From positions 1 to 27,758 of the forward strand of contig JAKSCY010000537.1 in NCBI GenBank assembly GCA_022360355.1: a stretch of DNA of 27,758 bases. Reading direction: 5' to 3'. Both the position numbers and the translations under genes were made by a program. The notes beneath the pieces are model-generated. The model was not told where the DNA came from. It did not search any database and saw nothing but the letters and a program-made list of their open reading frames with translations. This DNA comes from Chlorobiales bacterium (GTDB taxonomy: Bacteria > Bacteroidota > Chlorobiia > Chlorobiales > Chlorobiaceae). Shown one piece after another: positions 7,288 to 15,796 of the stretch; positions within the stretch are counted from its first letter, which is position 1; the number at the start of each line of letters is the position of its first letter.

Positions 7288-9939
7288 TCAGAAACTGAAT
7301 CCGGTTCTTACGTATATGCCGATATCATCGGTCAGTCTTGCGCTGTCAACGCCCCTGCCAACGGCAACGCTGAGAGCGTACCGGGGTTCGATAAACCCGA
7401 ACCAGAGTCCACCTCCATACCCGGTATGCCACTTGCCGGAATTTTCACCGTTGTAGAAAACCCTTCCTGTCTCGACAAACGCCAGAGGGCCGAACATGAC
7501 CGGAACGAGAAAATTAAACGTGCCGAGATAAAGCCTGATTTCAGAGTTGGCATACAGCGAAGCGTCCCCGGCAAAACGCTGCTTGTCATACCCCCGCAGT
7601 GATTTCGAACCGCCCAGATACGCTGCTTCATAGAAAGGGAAATCCCCCCATATCTTCTCTCCCCCTGCACGCAGTGCAAGTCTCGAATACGGCAGTGACG
7701 GCAGCGGTAAATATGCGGTACCTTCGGCCCTGACTTTTCCGAAGGCATTGCTGTTGCCGAAAAATTTCGGATAATAGGCTCCCTCTACATCCAGAACCGT
7801 GCCGCTCATCGCTGCCGTGCCGCAGGGATTTCTGTCACGTGCAAAACGGCCAAGCTGTTTTGTTGGCGACAGAAGCACTTTCCTGCCACAATCACGGCTG
7901 TCGTACCGAAAACCCGCAATAAAACTGCCGGTAAAATCCTCGTCGATTCCATAAGGACTCATTGCTTCAAGCCTTGATCCCGGATCAACCTCGAGATCAA
8001 CGAATGTCGCTTCCAGGCCGGCTCTGAACTGGGAATCGGAATTAGCCGGAAATAACAATGTCGGACGTATCCATGTCAACTGCTGCCTGATCTCAAAATC
8101 ATCTTCATCGTAGAGTGATTTATCAAACGTGGATTCATTTCCGAAACCGTAAAAATTGATGATATCAAGTCCGGTTGTACCAACCTCGAGCAGCAGTTCG
8201 GCCCCGTCAACAAAAGAACGGAAATCACCGGCATACTCCAGTTTGTATCGTATCCCGGAACCGCCGCCATGTGCAACACCACCGCCAAGCTTCATGTTGT
8301 AATTGTAAGGGTCTTTGCGGAAACCGTAATCCTCGAGGACCACTCCCCAGCCGAGAAAAGGGCCATATTCCGGAGCATAATCAAGTTTGAGGTTCGCTAT
8401 GGATGCATCCAGCTCGCGCCCGTAATCCCTGGGCTTCGTGCTATACTTTTCACGGTCATCGGGAAGATCTCCGCCCGACCTCACGACCCTGTCCACAACC
8501 GTGTCTTCTCCCTTATCTCCGACAACACTAACGTCTATACCTTTCTTTGCCATTGTACCGCTGATATCAGCATAATCATTTCCTCCCAGCAGGTATAAAC
8601 GGATTTCGGAGGTGTGTCCCGGATCGAATACCCTGGAATAGTACGGTACAGCATCACGCGATGCAGGCCCGTCATCATGCATCCTGTAGATTCTGACTGC
8701 AACAGTGCCGTCACTGTTGCGCTCTACCTGGACATATTCCGCCTTGTCACTCGTATAGATATCAACATCTTCAGCGTAAATCCGGTACAGTTCATCAGAA
8801 GCCTCGCCAAGCAGGTCGCGCCTGTACTTGAGATCGCGAATCATCCCTTCCCCTTCCTTTTCATACATGGCCGAAGGCATCCGGCGAACCGCCTCACTGA
8901 TAAGTTCGTCTGTCAGAATGCTCTGTAGCTCACGGGTTGCACTTTCCCATTCCTGTTGGTTTAACAAAGGAAAAACGCGTCGATCAACGAGACGGCCTGA
9001 CCATGAAAGGAAGTAAACTTCGTCCAGATCGCCACGAAACCCTTCTATATGGGGAATGATCTGGGTAATCACCCATGAGAACAATCCGTCCTGGCGCGAA
9101 AAGGCATTATCACGGTCTTTAGGAATCGGCCTCCAGAGCGTTGTACCATCCTTTTTATAGCCGGCCCACCTCCATTGCCCTGAGTGGCGATCCCAGTCAC
9201 CGACAAAAAGATCTATCAGACGGGCCTTGAGATAATCTCTGGCATCAATGATGTTATTGCTGTCTTCCTCAAGCCTTTCAAACATTGAAGAGGTCTTGAC
9301 AACCTTGTCCGAACCGGCAAATGCGTTTTCCGGGCCGTCATTTTCATCAGGATGCTCCTCTATGGTACCCAGAAGACCTGCAAATTCATCGTAATACTTA
9401 CCAAGAACCGCTTTGTCATAAGGCATGACGACAAACTTCGAAGATGCATGAAGAATTCCTGCAGCATCAAGCAGAGGAGATATAATAACAGCGCTTGAAG
9501 GGTTCGATGAGCTCACCTGGTCCTGAACGACATCTGAAATAACAGTGTTGCGCAGCTTTTCAGGCATTCCCCTGGCCGGATCTTTGTCGACGGTTCGGAA
9601 ACGGTACTCTTTCCCGTCCGCCCCCATGAAACGGAGGCTTATTGTCTGGAAACCGCCTCCTTTTTTGAACGGTTTGAGCCCACCGGCAAAGCTGTTGAGA
9701 TCGAGAATCTCGACGTCCATGGGAGATATCCAGAGCGAACGCCAGTGATCCCCGAACAGCATACGGTGCAGCGCACCTGCCTTGTAATGCTCTCCCGGAA
9801 TTACACGAACATCCTTCCGGTTATCAACGACCGATTGAGGGATTTTCTGCGGTTGAGCGCTAATGACCGCAAATGGGCTGAAAAAGACAACAGCAAAAAA
9901 CAGCCTTGCCGCAACAAGAGTTGCCCGGCTACATATCAT
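7288..9939 (-). CDS. Outer-membrane protein: periplasmic Fam20C/HipA-like kinase domain plus Omp85 (surface antigen) barrel
   Basis: An 883-residue protein. Residues 1-28 are a signal peptide ending AVISAQ. Residues 45-300 look like an atypical kinase fold. TVDKD (Lys119) is a candidate nucleotide-binding lysine. [12 protein letters not shown] (Asp250) matches the catalytic loop of Fam20C and HipA (GNxDRHxxN). [12 protein letters not shown] (Asp277-Asn278) matches the metal-binding DN that follows it. A beta-rich linker at about 400-530 contains [10 protein letters not shown]. From about 535 to the C-terminal Phe is a 16-strand Omp85-type barrel, with [18 protein letters not shown] holding the family's RGY motif. 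The start is ATG 9939 with GGA six bases upstream. Known Omp85 proteins carry POTRA domains; none is seen here. Kinase activity is inferred from motifs only, and ATP supply in the periplasm would be a problem. Confidence 0.78.
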   Translation of the reverse strand: MICSRATLVAARLFFAVVFFSPFAVISAQPQKIPQSVVDNRKDVRVIPGEHYKAGALHRMLFGDHWRSLWISPMDVEILDLNSFAGGLKPFKKGGGFQTISLRFMGADGKEYRFRTVDKDPARGMPEKLRNTVISDVVQDQVSSSNPSSAVIISPLLDAAGILHASSKFVVMPYDKAVLGKYYDEFAGLLGTIEEHPDENDGPENAFAGSDKVVKTSSMFERLEEDSNNIIDARDYLKARLIDLFVGDWDRHSGQWRWAGYKKDGTTLWRPIPKDRDNAFSRQDGLFSWVITQIIPHIEGFRGDLDEVYFLSWSGRLVDRRVFPLLNQQEWESATRELQSILTDELISEAVRRMPSAMYEKEGEGMIRDLKYRRDLLGEASDELYRIYAEDVDIYTSDKAEYVQVERNSDGTVAVRIYRMHDDGPASRDAVPYYSRVFDPGHTSEIRLYLLGGNDYADISGTMAKKGIDVSVVGDKGEDTVVDRVVRSGGDLPDDREKYSTKPRDYGRELDASIANLKLDYAPEYGPFLGWGVVLEDYGFRKDPYNYNMKLGGGVAHGGGSGIRYKLEYAGDFRSFVDGAELLLEVGTTGLDIINFYGFGNESTFDKSLYDEDDFEIRQQLTWIRPTLLFPANSDSQFRAGLEATFVDLEVDPGSRLEAMSPYGIDEDFTGSFIAGFRYDSRDCGRKVLLSPTKQLGRFARDRNPCGTAAMSGTVLDVEGAYYPKFFGNSNAFGKVRAEGTAYLPLPSLPYSRLALRAGGEKIWGDFPFYEAAYLGGSKSLRGYDKQRFAGDASLYANSEIRLYLGTFNFLVPVMFGPLAFVETGRVFYNGENSGKWHTGYGGGLWFGFIEPRYALSVAVGRGVDSARLTDDIGIYVRTGFSF

Positions 9940-10131
9940 AACGTTTCCGATAAAAGTTTGTCCTGAGGAAACATTTCTTTCAAAAAAGGGGTACCAAACA
10001 CAGCATACCTCATGCCTTGCAGGGCCAAAGCAACGATGATCCCGTGACAGGAAAAAACCCTGTGTGTAATCAATATACGAGTTTCACGACAAAAAAGCCC
10101 TACAAGAGTAGTTTCAGACATGCAACCTTCG

Positions 10132-11037
10132 CTACCTGCTCATCGAGTATCGAAGCAGCGTTGCCCTTCCGGCAACACCTTCATTACATATCAGCATCTC
10201 GCCATCGTCGGTAAATGCAAGCCCTTCAGGCTGGAGGTGATCTTTCGACGGAAGTCGGGCAACATCGATAACATTGCCCCGGGGATCGAGTTCTACAAGC
10301 AGCCTGCCTTTTGCCGCCAGTACAAAAAAAGTTCCCGAAAGCGGATGACGTGCAATAGCGGAAGGCTTGAACTTTTTTTCCGCACTCTTCTTTCTCAGGG
10401 AGTCACCGTCAATGAGAAACCTCGGCATGGCATCAAGCGACCTGGTTTTCAGTGAAAACGAATAGACCGGTTTCAACCTGGTTTTTGATTTCTTTTTTTT
10501 GAAAAGCATCTCCTTCAATGACATCTCAACGGGGTACTCCTTACAGGCAAGCAGTAAAGCATCAGTCCCGGGATCAAAACAAAGGCCTTCGACATCGAAG
10601 AGATCGTTCAGAAATGTTTCGTGCCTGACCGCTCTTACCGCTGTTGTATCATCCCCTTCCGGAAACCCGTAAATAACGCCTGCACTGGTAACCATATAAA
10701 ACCGTTTGCCTGAGATAGCAATATCTTCGAAATCATCCAGCACCTGATCATACCCGTACCAGCGTTTTTCATGGATATAAAAGCGTTTGATGATCTCGCC
10801 GGTTTTCATATCAAGCTCATAGACCGTACCTTTTTCATCATCGTGTGCAAACAGCCGACCGTCTTCCGACACGGCAATTCCGGAAATCTCCTTTAACTCG
10901 GGAGCAAGCTTCAGATGACTTTCAGGATTATTAAGATCGTACCGTGAAAGCATGGAACCTTCTGCTTTCAAAGGCTTGTAGAACAGTACAGAGATGAGCA
11001 CTGTCAAAAACAGTAACAGTTCAAATCGCCTCATCAT
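10132..11037 (-). CDS. Secreted SdiA-regulated/YjiK-type beta-propeller protein
   Basis: A 301-residue protein from the ATG at 11037: MMRR, then the hydrophobic core LLLFLTVLISVLFY and KPLKAEG, a signal peptide or membrane anchor. The mature part is built of repeated four-stranded blades: LKEISGIAVSEDGRLFAHDD, LDDFEDIAISGKRFYMVTS, LFDVEGLCFDPGTDALLLAC, PSAIARHPLSGTFFVLA and LQPEGLAFTDDGEMLICNE. The EIxGIA, DxEDIA, DVEGL and QPEGLAF pattern is that of the SdiA-regulated (esterase-like phytase) family, which has no firm function. The reading frame extends 26 codons upstream, overlapping the phosphoesterase gene, but the signal peptide favours 11037 (11034 is equally possible). It sits 40 bases after the phosphoesterase and probably belongs to the same transcript. 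Confidence 0.75.
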   Translation of the reverse strand: MMRRFELLLFLTVLISVLFYKPLKAEGSMLSRYDLNNPESHLKLAPELKEISGIAVSEDGRLFAHDDEKGTVYELDMKTGEIIKRFYIHEKRWYGYDQVLDDFEDIAISGKRFYMVTSAGVIYGFPEGDDTTAVRAVRHETFLNDLFDVEGLCFDPGTDALLLACKEYPVEMSLKEMLFKKKKSKTRLKPVYSFSLKTRSLDAMPRFLIDGDSLRKKSAEKKFKPSAIARHPLSGTFFVLAAKGRLLVELDPRGNVIDVARLPSKDHLQPEGLAFTDDGEMLICNEGVAGRATLLRYSMSR

Positions 11038-11077
11038 TCGATGCGGAAAAAGGTTATCGGAAAAAAGCACAGCGTTG

Positions 11078-12157
11078 TTACGCAAGCAGATGCAGGCGGG
11101 AAAACACATAATCAAGATGGTCCTCGTTCAATACTATCCTGTAGTACCCGGTCCCGTCAAGCCGCGTGGGACGGCTGTCGCGGTCGCTCAGGAATCTCCT
11201 GCTCTGTTTACCGTTGAACCAGTAGACAAGCCGTATCTTTCCATGGTCTATTTCGAGAGCGGTGATTCCCCTCTTCCCTATTGCACATCCCGAATTGAAA
11301 ACACTCGGTATGGTCAGGTTGTTGTACACACCACTGCGCAACCCGATCTGCTTGCCTTGTTTGTAACATTCGTCAAGTTCTTCCTTGAGCGTTGCAATTT
11401 TACTTTTTATTACCTCCCTGTGCGGTTTTTCAGCTGTAGGAAAAGCTCGGCACAACTCTTCAATCCTGTAATTGAGATAATCCACCTTGGAAAGCGACTC
11501 GAACAGGGGACGGTGCGTATGACCGATAACCGAAACGATTTTGGCCCGGTTTGAAAAGTCATATATCGATTTTTCGATAGCAAAGCGCCGCCGGCTGTTA
11601 TAGGCTATTGAAAAATTCCTTATCCCGAAAGGCTTGGCGATGTAGCGTAAAAACCAGACAATCGAGCGGCTCACAAAAGGGTAGGTCTCCCAGAGAAAAA
11701 CAGAGGCCTGATGGCCGTGAAAAACCAGGATATTTTCCGTCCGGTAGGAGAGTTTCAGAGATTCGAGCAAAAACGGGGAGAGCATGTAATCTTTTTCATC
11801 CAGAAGCGACGCGTCGTGGTTACCGAAAGTCCTGAAAAAAAAGCCTTCTTCGTTAAATCGTAAAAAAAGTTCGTAAATATGACGCCATCGGTCAACAATA
11901 TCATTGAGCGGAAACTTGAAGAGCTCCTCGACATCTCCGTTAAGAATCAGGCTATACTTTTCAGGGAGATAATAATTGGCCATAACAGACTCAACCAGCC
12001 CTGCATTGCGCCTGAACTCGTCACGCCGCCCTCCATTGCCCATATGCAGGTCGCTGAGGATCAGGATTCTTGAGTCTCCGCCGAGATCAATACTTTTTGA
12101 CCCTTCCAGCAGGCGTTCGAGATGCGGATGCTTGTCATTGGTGTTGAACAGCTTCAT
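11078..12157 (-). CDS. Calcineurin-like metallophosphoesterase
   Basis: A 359-residue soluble protein with the full set of dimetal phosphoesterase motifs: LSDLHMGNG (Asp36, His38), LNGDVEEL (Asp), TFGNHD (Asn-His-Asp), LVFHGHQ and VIGHTHRP. It resembles LpxH/UDP-diacylglucosamine pyrophosphatase-like and other bacterial calcineurin-fold hydrolases, but is longer than LpxH (about 240 residues), with an insert around 245-290 that looks helical and charged. The substrate is unknown; nucleotides, cyclic nucleotides or phospholipid headgroups are possible in this family. It starts 30 bases after the PHP gene and is followed by the propeller gene, so PHP, phosphoesterase and propeller look like one operon. 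Two different phosphoesterases in one operon near a cyclase is suggestive but not proof of a shared nucleotide substrate. Confidence 0.85.
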   Translation of the reverse strand: MKLFNTNDKHPHLERLLEGSKSIDLGGDSRILILSDLHMGNGGRRDEFRRNAGLVESVMANYYLPEKYSLILNGDVEELFKFPLNDIVDRWRHIYELFLRFNEEGFFFRTFGNHDASLLDEKDYMLSPFLLESLKLSYRTENILVFHGHQASVFLWETYPFVSRSIVWFLRYIAKPFGIRNFSIAYNSRRRFAIEKSIYDFSNRAKIVSVIGHTHRPLFESLSKVDYLNYRIEELCRAFPTAEKPHREVIKSKIATLKEELDECYKQGKQIGLRSGVYNNLTIPSVFNSGCAIGKRGITALEIDHGKIRLVYWFNGKQSRRFLSDRDSRPTRLDGTGYYRIVLNEDHLDYVFSRLHLLA

Positions 12158-12187
12158 ACCTGACTCGCCCTGCCTGAAAACGGCAGA

Positions 12188-12889
12188 TCATTTGATTTTT
12201 CCACCCCTGTAAAGAAAAAGGGATACCCTGTCATTGTTTCTTATAGCTTCCTTGACAGCCTCAATATTTTTTTCACACCGCAGCAAGGTTTTCCACGAAA
12301 GCAGGTGCCGTTCCTCATGAAAGTCTGAATTAGCGATATAATTAAACTTTTTCAAACCCACAACATTAAACAGATCATCACGGTTCGCAACCTCCCAGGC
12401 ATCAAACATAGTCGCAAGTCTTTCATGATTTTTCCAGAGATAAACCGAGGGGTCTTCACCCGAATGATTTCTTACATAGGGATGACAGGCAACCGATATT
12501 CCCTGCTGCTCTCTTGTCTTCTCTATAATCGCCTCAACATCCAGGTCCGGCGATATATACTCTTTGATGTCAAGAGAGAGAATATGGTAACGTGCCGTAT
12601 TGTTCGTTATTTCAACTCCCGGGACCACAAGCATGCCGTATTTCTCCCATGCCCGTCTTGCTGCCGCCCACAAAGCTTGCTGGTAATTTGAAAATTCAGA
12701 TCGACTGACCGCTGAAAGTCCAGAAGTCTGCTTGCATGCTTTTTTTATGCTTTCGCTGTCAAGAACATGATCGGTAATGGCAATAACATCAAACCCTGAC
12801 TCGCCGTACAGCTCTACAACCCTGTCCGGCGAGCATTTACCGTCGCTCCACGTCGTGTGAATATGAAAATCACAGTAAAGCCACTGCAT
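12188..12889 (-). CDS. PHP-domain metal-dependent phosphoesterase
   Basis: A 233-residue soluble protein consisting of one PHP domain. DFHIHTTWSDG (His9, His11, Asp16) is motif I and AITDHV is motif II. ACHPY and the late SDFHEE complete the metal site, so it should be an active trinuclear-metal hydrolase, unlike the degenerate PHP domain of DnaE further right. Stand-alone PHP proteins of this size include nucleoside 3',5'-bisphosphate and oligonucleotide phosphatases; the substrate cannot be read here. The start is ATG 12889 with GGAAAGG just upstream. It is the first gene of the minus-strand group with the calcineurin-like phosphoesterase. A 10-bp perfect inverted repeat lies in its leader at 12918-12950. 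Confidence 0.87.
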   Translation of the reverse strand: MQWLYCDFHIHTTWSDGKCSPDRVVELYGESGFDVIAITDHVLDSESIKKACKQTSGLSAVSRSEFSNYQQALWAAARRAWEKYGMLVVPGVEITNNTARYHILSLDIKEYISPDLDVEAIIEKTREQQGISVACHPYVRNHSGEDPSVYLWKNHERLATMFDAWEVANRDDLFNVVGLKKFNYIANSDFHEERHLLSWKTLLRCEKNIEAVKEAIRNNDRVSLFLYRGGKIK

Positions 12890-12917
12890 AGCCTTTCCGT
12901 CTGGTTTGCCTGACTTC

Positions 12918-12950
12918 TCCGCCGTAATGTAAGGAATACGTTACGGCGGA
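12918..12950. repeat. Perfect 10-bp inverted repeat upstream of the PHP gene
   Basis: TCCGCCGTAA at 12918-12927 pairs exactly with TTACGGCGGA at 12941-12950 across a 13-base spacer. It lies 28 bases upstream of the PHP start codon. There is no T-run on either side, so it is not a standard intrinsic terminator. It could be an operator or a leader hairpin of the PHP operon. Confidence 0.55.
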
Positions 12951-13098
12951 ATAAGGCTGTCTTGTGAATTTACTGCAAACTGTTATCGAGGTCGGCAGCG
13001 ATTTCAGCACCGAATGTTGCCCCTGAATCATCCCGTGACGCCCTTGATGAGTCGGTCTGGGAACCGGCAATACAAGAAAAAACTTGAGAAACTTGCTT

Positions 13099-13809
13099 AT
13101 GTTCTTAATATTGAACGAGTTGCCGTCTTTTCAAGAAAAACACAAGATATTCAAGCCATTGATAAGCCCTGAAAGATTTTCCAGAATCAAACAGCTCCTT
13201 TCTCATCGCCAGCCGGACCTGACAGTGCTTATGGACAACGTGAACAAGCCTCACAACCTCTCTGCAATTATCAGGAGCTGTGACGCCGTCGGTATCGAAA
13301 CCGTTCACGCTGTCTCGACAGATGCTGTCATCAAAAACCGCCAGCGTGCAGCAAGAGGTTCCAACAAGTGGGTAAACCTTGTTCTGCACGACAATATAGA
13401 ACAGGCCTGTTGTACGTTGAGAAAACAGGGAATGCAGATCCTTGTCGCTCACTATAACGAGGAAGCTGTTAATTTCAGAACTGTCAACTACTCAATACCC
13501 ACAGCCATCGTTATGGGTGCTGAACTTTTCGGGCCGTCGGAGAAAACGATCGCCCAGGCGGATCACTTCATATATGTCCCAATGCAGGGCATGGTTGAAT
13601 CGCTCAATGTCTCGGTCGCTGCTGCGGTTATATTGTTCGAGGCCCAGCGCCAAAGAATGGAAGAAGGCCTCTACACACAAACTGTTCTTCCGGCAGAATA
13701 CACGAAAAAGCGTCTGTTTGAACTTGCCTATCCTGCTGTCAGTAAAAAACTTGCCGAACAGGGCCGCAGCTACCCCGAGCTCGACGATGAAGGTAAAATC
13801 ATTCGGTAA
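13099..13809 (+). CDS. trmH: tRNA (guanosine-2'-O-)-methyltransferase of the SPOUT family, TrmH-like
   Basis: About 236 residues. The segment from SPERFSRIK through RQPDLTVLMDNVNKPHN and IIRSCDAVG matches the N-terminus of E. coli TrmH (Gm18 methyltransferase) closely. The SPOUT knot motifs follow: IVMGAELFGPSE and YVPMQGMVESLNVSVAAAVILF, which bind S-adenosylmethionine. It modifies G18 in the D-loop of tRNAs in the cytoplasm. The start is uncertain: ATG 13099 gives a 20-residue N-terminal extension relative to E. coli, while a TTG at 13159 would give the E. coli length. A TTG at 13084 is also in frame. The 3' end overlaps the convergent hypothetical gene by 11 bases. Confidence 0.88.
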   Translation: MFLILNELPSFQEKHKIFKPLISPERFSRIKQLLSHRQPDLTVLMDNVNKPHNLSAIIRSCDAVGIETVHAVSTDAVIKNRQRAARGSNKWVNLVLHDNIEQACCTLRKQGMQILVAHYNEEAVNFRTVNYSIPTAIVMGAELFGPSEKTIAQADHFIYVPMQGMVESLNVSVAAAVILFEAQRQRMEEGLYTQTVLPAEYTKKRLFELAYPAVSKKLAEQGRSYPELDDEGKIIR

Positions 13810-14167
13810 CCGCTTTTTCGTTTTCACCACATATAAAACAGGTATAGCTCCCCTGACCGCGTTGAAGGTTGAGATGGTTATGCAACGCTCTCAACAAATC
13901 CTCTATCTCCCTCAGCAGGTGACGGTGTTCAAAGGCAAGTGATATGAGAAAAAGGGGGAAGGTGATATGCTCGCGTCTCAATTTTTTCAACACATTACCC
14001 ATTGCCCTGGTAACATGAGGGAACCAGTGTGTATGAACCGTTTTCTTTTCTTTCCTTTTCCCTATATCGCCCGTGGATTTGTAGTCGCATGAAAAGTAGA
14101 AATCATTGCGGTCCGTCCATTCGATAACTATCCGGTACGGCTTTACCTTTTGTTCTGCTATTGACAT
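13799..14167 (-). CDS. Conserved-looking hypothetical protein with C-terminal CxxC
   Basis: About 122 residues from the ATG at 14167; a TTG at 14194 is also in frame. I do not recognise the family. It is soluble and rich in basic residues and His (KEKKTVHTHWFPHVTRAMGNVLKKLRREH), with a middle helix (LLREIEDLLRALHNHLNL) and a terminal CFICGE that could hold a metal with nearby His. The composition and the predicted strand-helix pattern (RIVIEWTDRNDFYFSCDY) look like a real protein rather than an antisense shadow. It occupies space between trmH and the divergent propeller gene that is otherwise empty. It overlaps the end of trmH tail-to-tail by 11 bases. TTGACA at the upstream TTG could be a -35 box, in which case the ATG is the start. 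Confidence 0.6.
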   Translation of the reverse strand: MSIAEQKVKPYRIVIEWTDRNDFYFSCDYKSTGDIGKRKEKKTVHTHWFPHVTRAMGNVLKKLRREHITFPLFLISLAFEHRHLLREIEDLLRALHNHLNLQRGQGSYTCFICGENEKAVTE

Positions 14168-14342
14168 GTATCTGTAAAAAGAATAATCTGTCAAATTTTC
14201 CCCAAAGCCTTATATACAAAGAATCAGGACACCCGACCAGGCTCGAGTGTTAAAGTTCTGTAAACTACCGTTTGCTTAGAATCTCTTTTTACAAGGGAGC
14301 AATAGAAGTATCTTTGGAAAATGCGCGAAAACCTCAATTCAT

Positions 14343-15212
14343 ATGAGACTGACTCTCTTTCTGTTTCTGACAGCTCTTGGAAGCCTGGCAATCCCCGCCG
14401 CCGGCGGCGGGGATAACACTGAAGAGCCTCTCCGCCTCGAACCGGTCGGCCATGTCGAAAAATCGGCGGGACATGAAATTTCGGGTCTGGTAAAAAGCCG
14501 TTTCCACCAAAAAGTTTTCTGGGCAATAAACGATTCCGGGTATCCTGCGGCAATTGTTCCCCTTAGCCCTGATGGAGCTGTAGCTTCCGCCTCGGGACAT
14601 ATGATTCGTGTCCCCGGAGCCAGCAATATCGATTGGGAATCCCTGGCAATAGACCGGTCGGGCAAACTTTACATCTGTGATGTCGGGAACAACTTCAGCC
14701 GGAGAAAGGAGCTGCAGATCTATGTGGTACAGGAACCTTCACCAAACAGTTCTTCCACCCTTTCTCCTGAAGTGTTAAAAGTTCGTTACCCTGATCAGAA
14801 AAAAACTTCGCCGGCAAAACTAATTCATGATTGTGAAGCGGCGTTTATTTACAATGAAAAGCTTTACCTTTTGACTAAACGCCTGAGCGACGCGGCAACC
14901 GCCCTCTACCGCCTGGATTCTCAAAAAAGGACTGCTGTCAATACTCTTACGTTTGTCACGGCCTACCCCATTGGCGGTTATGTGACGGCAGCCGATGTTT
15001 CCCCTGACCAGAAGCTGCTGGCTGTTTTAACCTATCAGTCTCTCTGGATTTTATATGATTTCAGGAACGACGACTTTTTCAATGGAAGAAAAAAGAAAAT
15101 TCCTTTGAAAGGAACGGGACAAGTAGAATCACTTGCATTTACCTCTGCAAGAGACCTCATGCTGATCAATGAGACAAACAATGAAATATTTTCAATCAAA
15201 CTGGATATTTGA
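14343..15212 (+). CDS. Secreted beta-propeller-like hypothetical protein
   Basis: A 289-residue protein with a clear signal peptide (MRLTLFLFLTALGSLAIPAAGGG). The mature part repeats short blade-like units: EISGLVKSRFHQKVFWAIND, IDWESLAIDRSGKLYICDVGNN, IHDCEAAFIYNEKLYLLTK, VTAADVSPDQKLLAVLTY and QVESLAFTSARDLMLINE. The EISGL, DWESLA and VESLAF pattern is similar to the SdiA-regulated-type propeller at 10132-11037, suggesting the same broad fold. Function is unknown; the location is probably periplasmic. It starts with ATG 14343 after an A/T-rich divergent intergenic region shared with the hypothetical gene and ends before a small convergent gene. Confidence 0.72.
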   Translation: MRLTLFLFLTALGSLAIPAAGGGDNTEEPLRLEPVGHVEKSAGHEISGLVKSRFHQKVFWAINDSGYPAAIVPLSPDGAVASASGHMIRVPGASNIDWESLAIDRSGKLYICDVGNNFSRRKELQIYVVQEPSPNSSSTLSPEVLKVRYPDQKKTSPAKLIHDCEAAFIYNEKLYLLTKRLSDAATALYRLDSQKRTAVNTLTFVTAYPIGGYVTAADVSPDQKLLAVLTYQSLWILYDFRNDDFFNGRKKKIPLKGTGQVESLAFTSARDLMLINETNNEIFSIKLDI

Positions 15213-15288
15213 GAAACCTATCCGGAAAAGGCAGGCAACAACCACCGGTACGCCGATGACCCGACACGTAAACAGGGGAAATCCGGGA

Positions 15289-15501
15289 TCACTTCTCCGT
15301 CATGATAACAGCAATTACCTCAGCCCCTTTTTCAAGCACCTGAATATCCTCATGTAATGCGTTAAGAATTTCCTCGACTCGCTGATGATCATCGGACCGC
15401 AACCCACGGCGCGAACCTTTGTCTGACCGCATCTCACTAACGGTTTTATGCACTGCTTCCAGTTCACACTGGAGCTTTTTTACTTTTCCATTGGGCGACA
15501 T
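15289..15501 (-). CDS. Small helical hypothetical protein (70 residues)
   Basis: The ATG at 15501 is chosen because TTGGAG lies seven bases upstream; the frame continues four codons further to another ATG without such a site. The product is highly charged with heptad-like hydrophobic spacing (VKKLQCELEAVHKTVSEMR and VEEILNALHEDIQVLEKGAEVI) around a basic loop (KGSRRGLRSDDH). This suggests a short antiparallel helical hairpin or coiled coil. I recognise no family. It is isolated between a convergent propeller gene and the divergent sigma-54 activator, so an adaptor or regulatory role is only a guess. Confidence 0.6.
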   Translation of the reverse strand: MSPNGKVKKLQCELEAVHKTVSEMRSDKGSRRGLRSDDHQRVEEILNALHEDIQVLEKGAEVIAVIMTEK

Positions 15502-15724
15502 GATAATCTCCAATAATTATTTAAATTAATACACCCCATCACAATCAAATTCAGCAACTTTCATACCAATCCATTATGACAAGAACTCGGCCACAGAAAA
15601 CAGAACCGACCTGTCATGAATTGAGACCTTGCCTCTCATAACCGCGCACCTGTGCCGTTAACAAACACTTTACCAATGAGAAGCAGGGTGAGGGGATCAG
15701 GCTTTTGTTGCGGTCCACAGTGGT

Positions 15725-15753
15725 TTGTTTCACTATACACTGAGTTATATATT
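15725..15753 (+). promoter_or_regulatory. Candidate sigma-70-type promoter for the NtrC-family regulator
   Basis: TTGTTT (15725-15730) and TATATT (15748-15753) are separated by exactly 17 bases, and the start codon lies 43 bases downstream of the -10 box. The 295 bases from the small gene to this regulator hold no other gene that I can support. Confidence 0.4.
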
Positions 15754-15796
15754 GTGGGAGTGAACAAAACATTGCTTACTCTGCCCCCATTAACCC

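Noticed and set aside
9936..10121. 61-codon minus-strand frame upstream of the Omp85-barrel gene
   Set aside because: Not supported by a ribosome site or any recognised motif, and overlaps the start of the large gene.
12970..13098. Minus-strand short frame ending in a protein-like stretch (SGATFGAEIAADLDNSLQ)
   Set aside because: Composition looks coding, and a one-base shift in a T-run would join it to a hydrophobic N-terminus, but neither frame has a start codon. At most a remnant.
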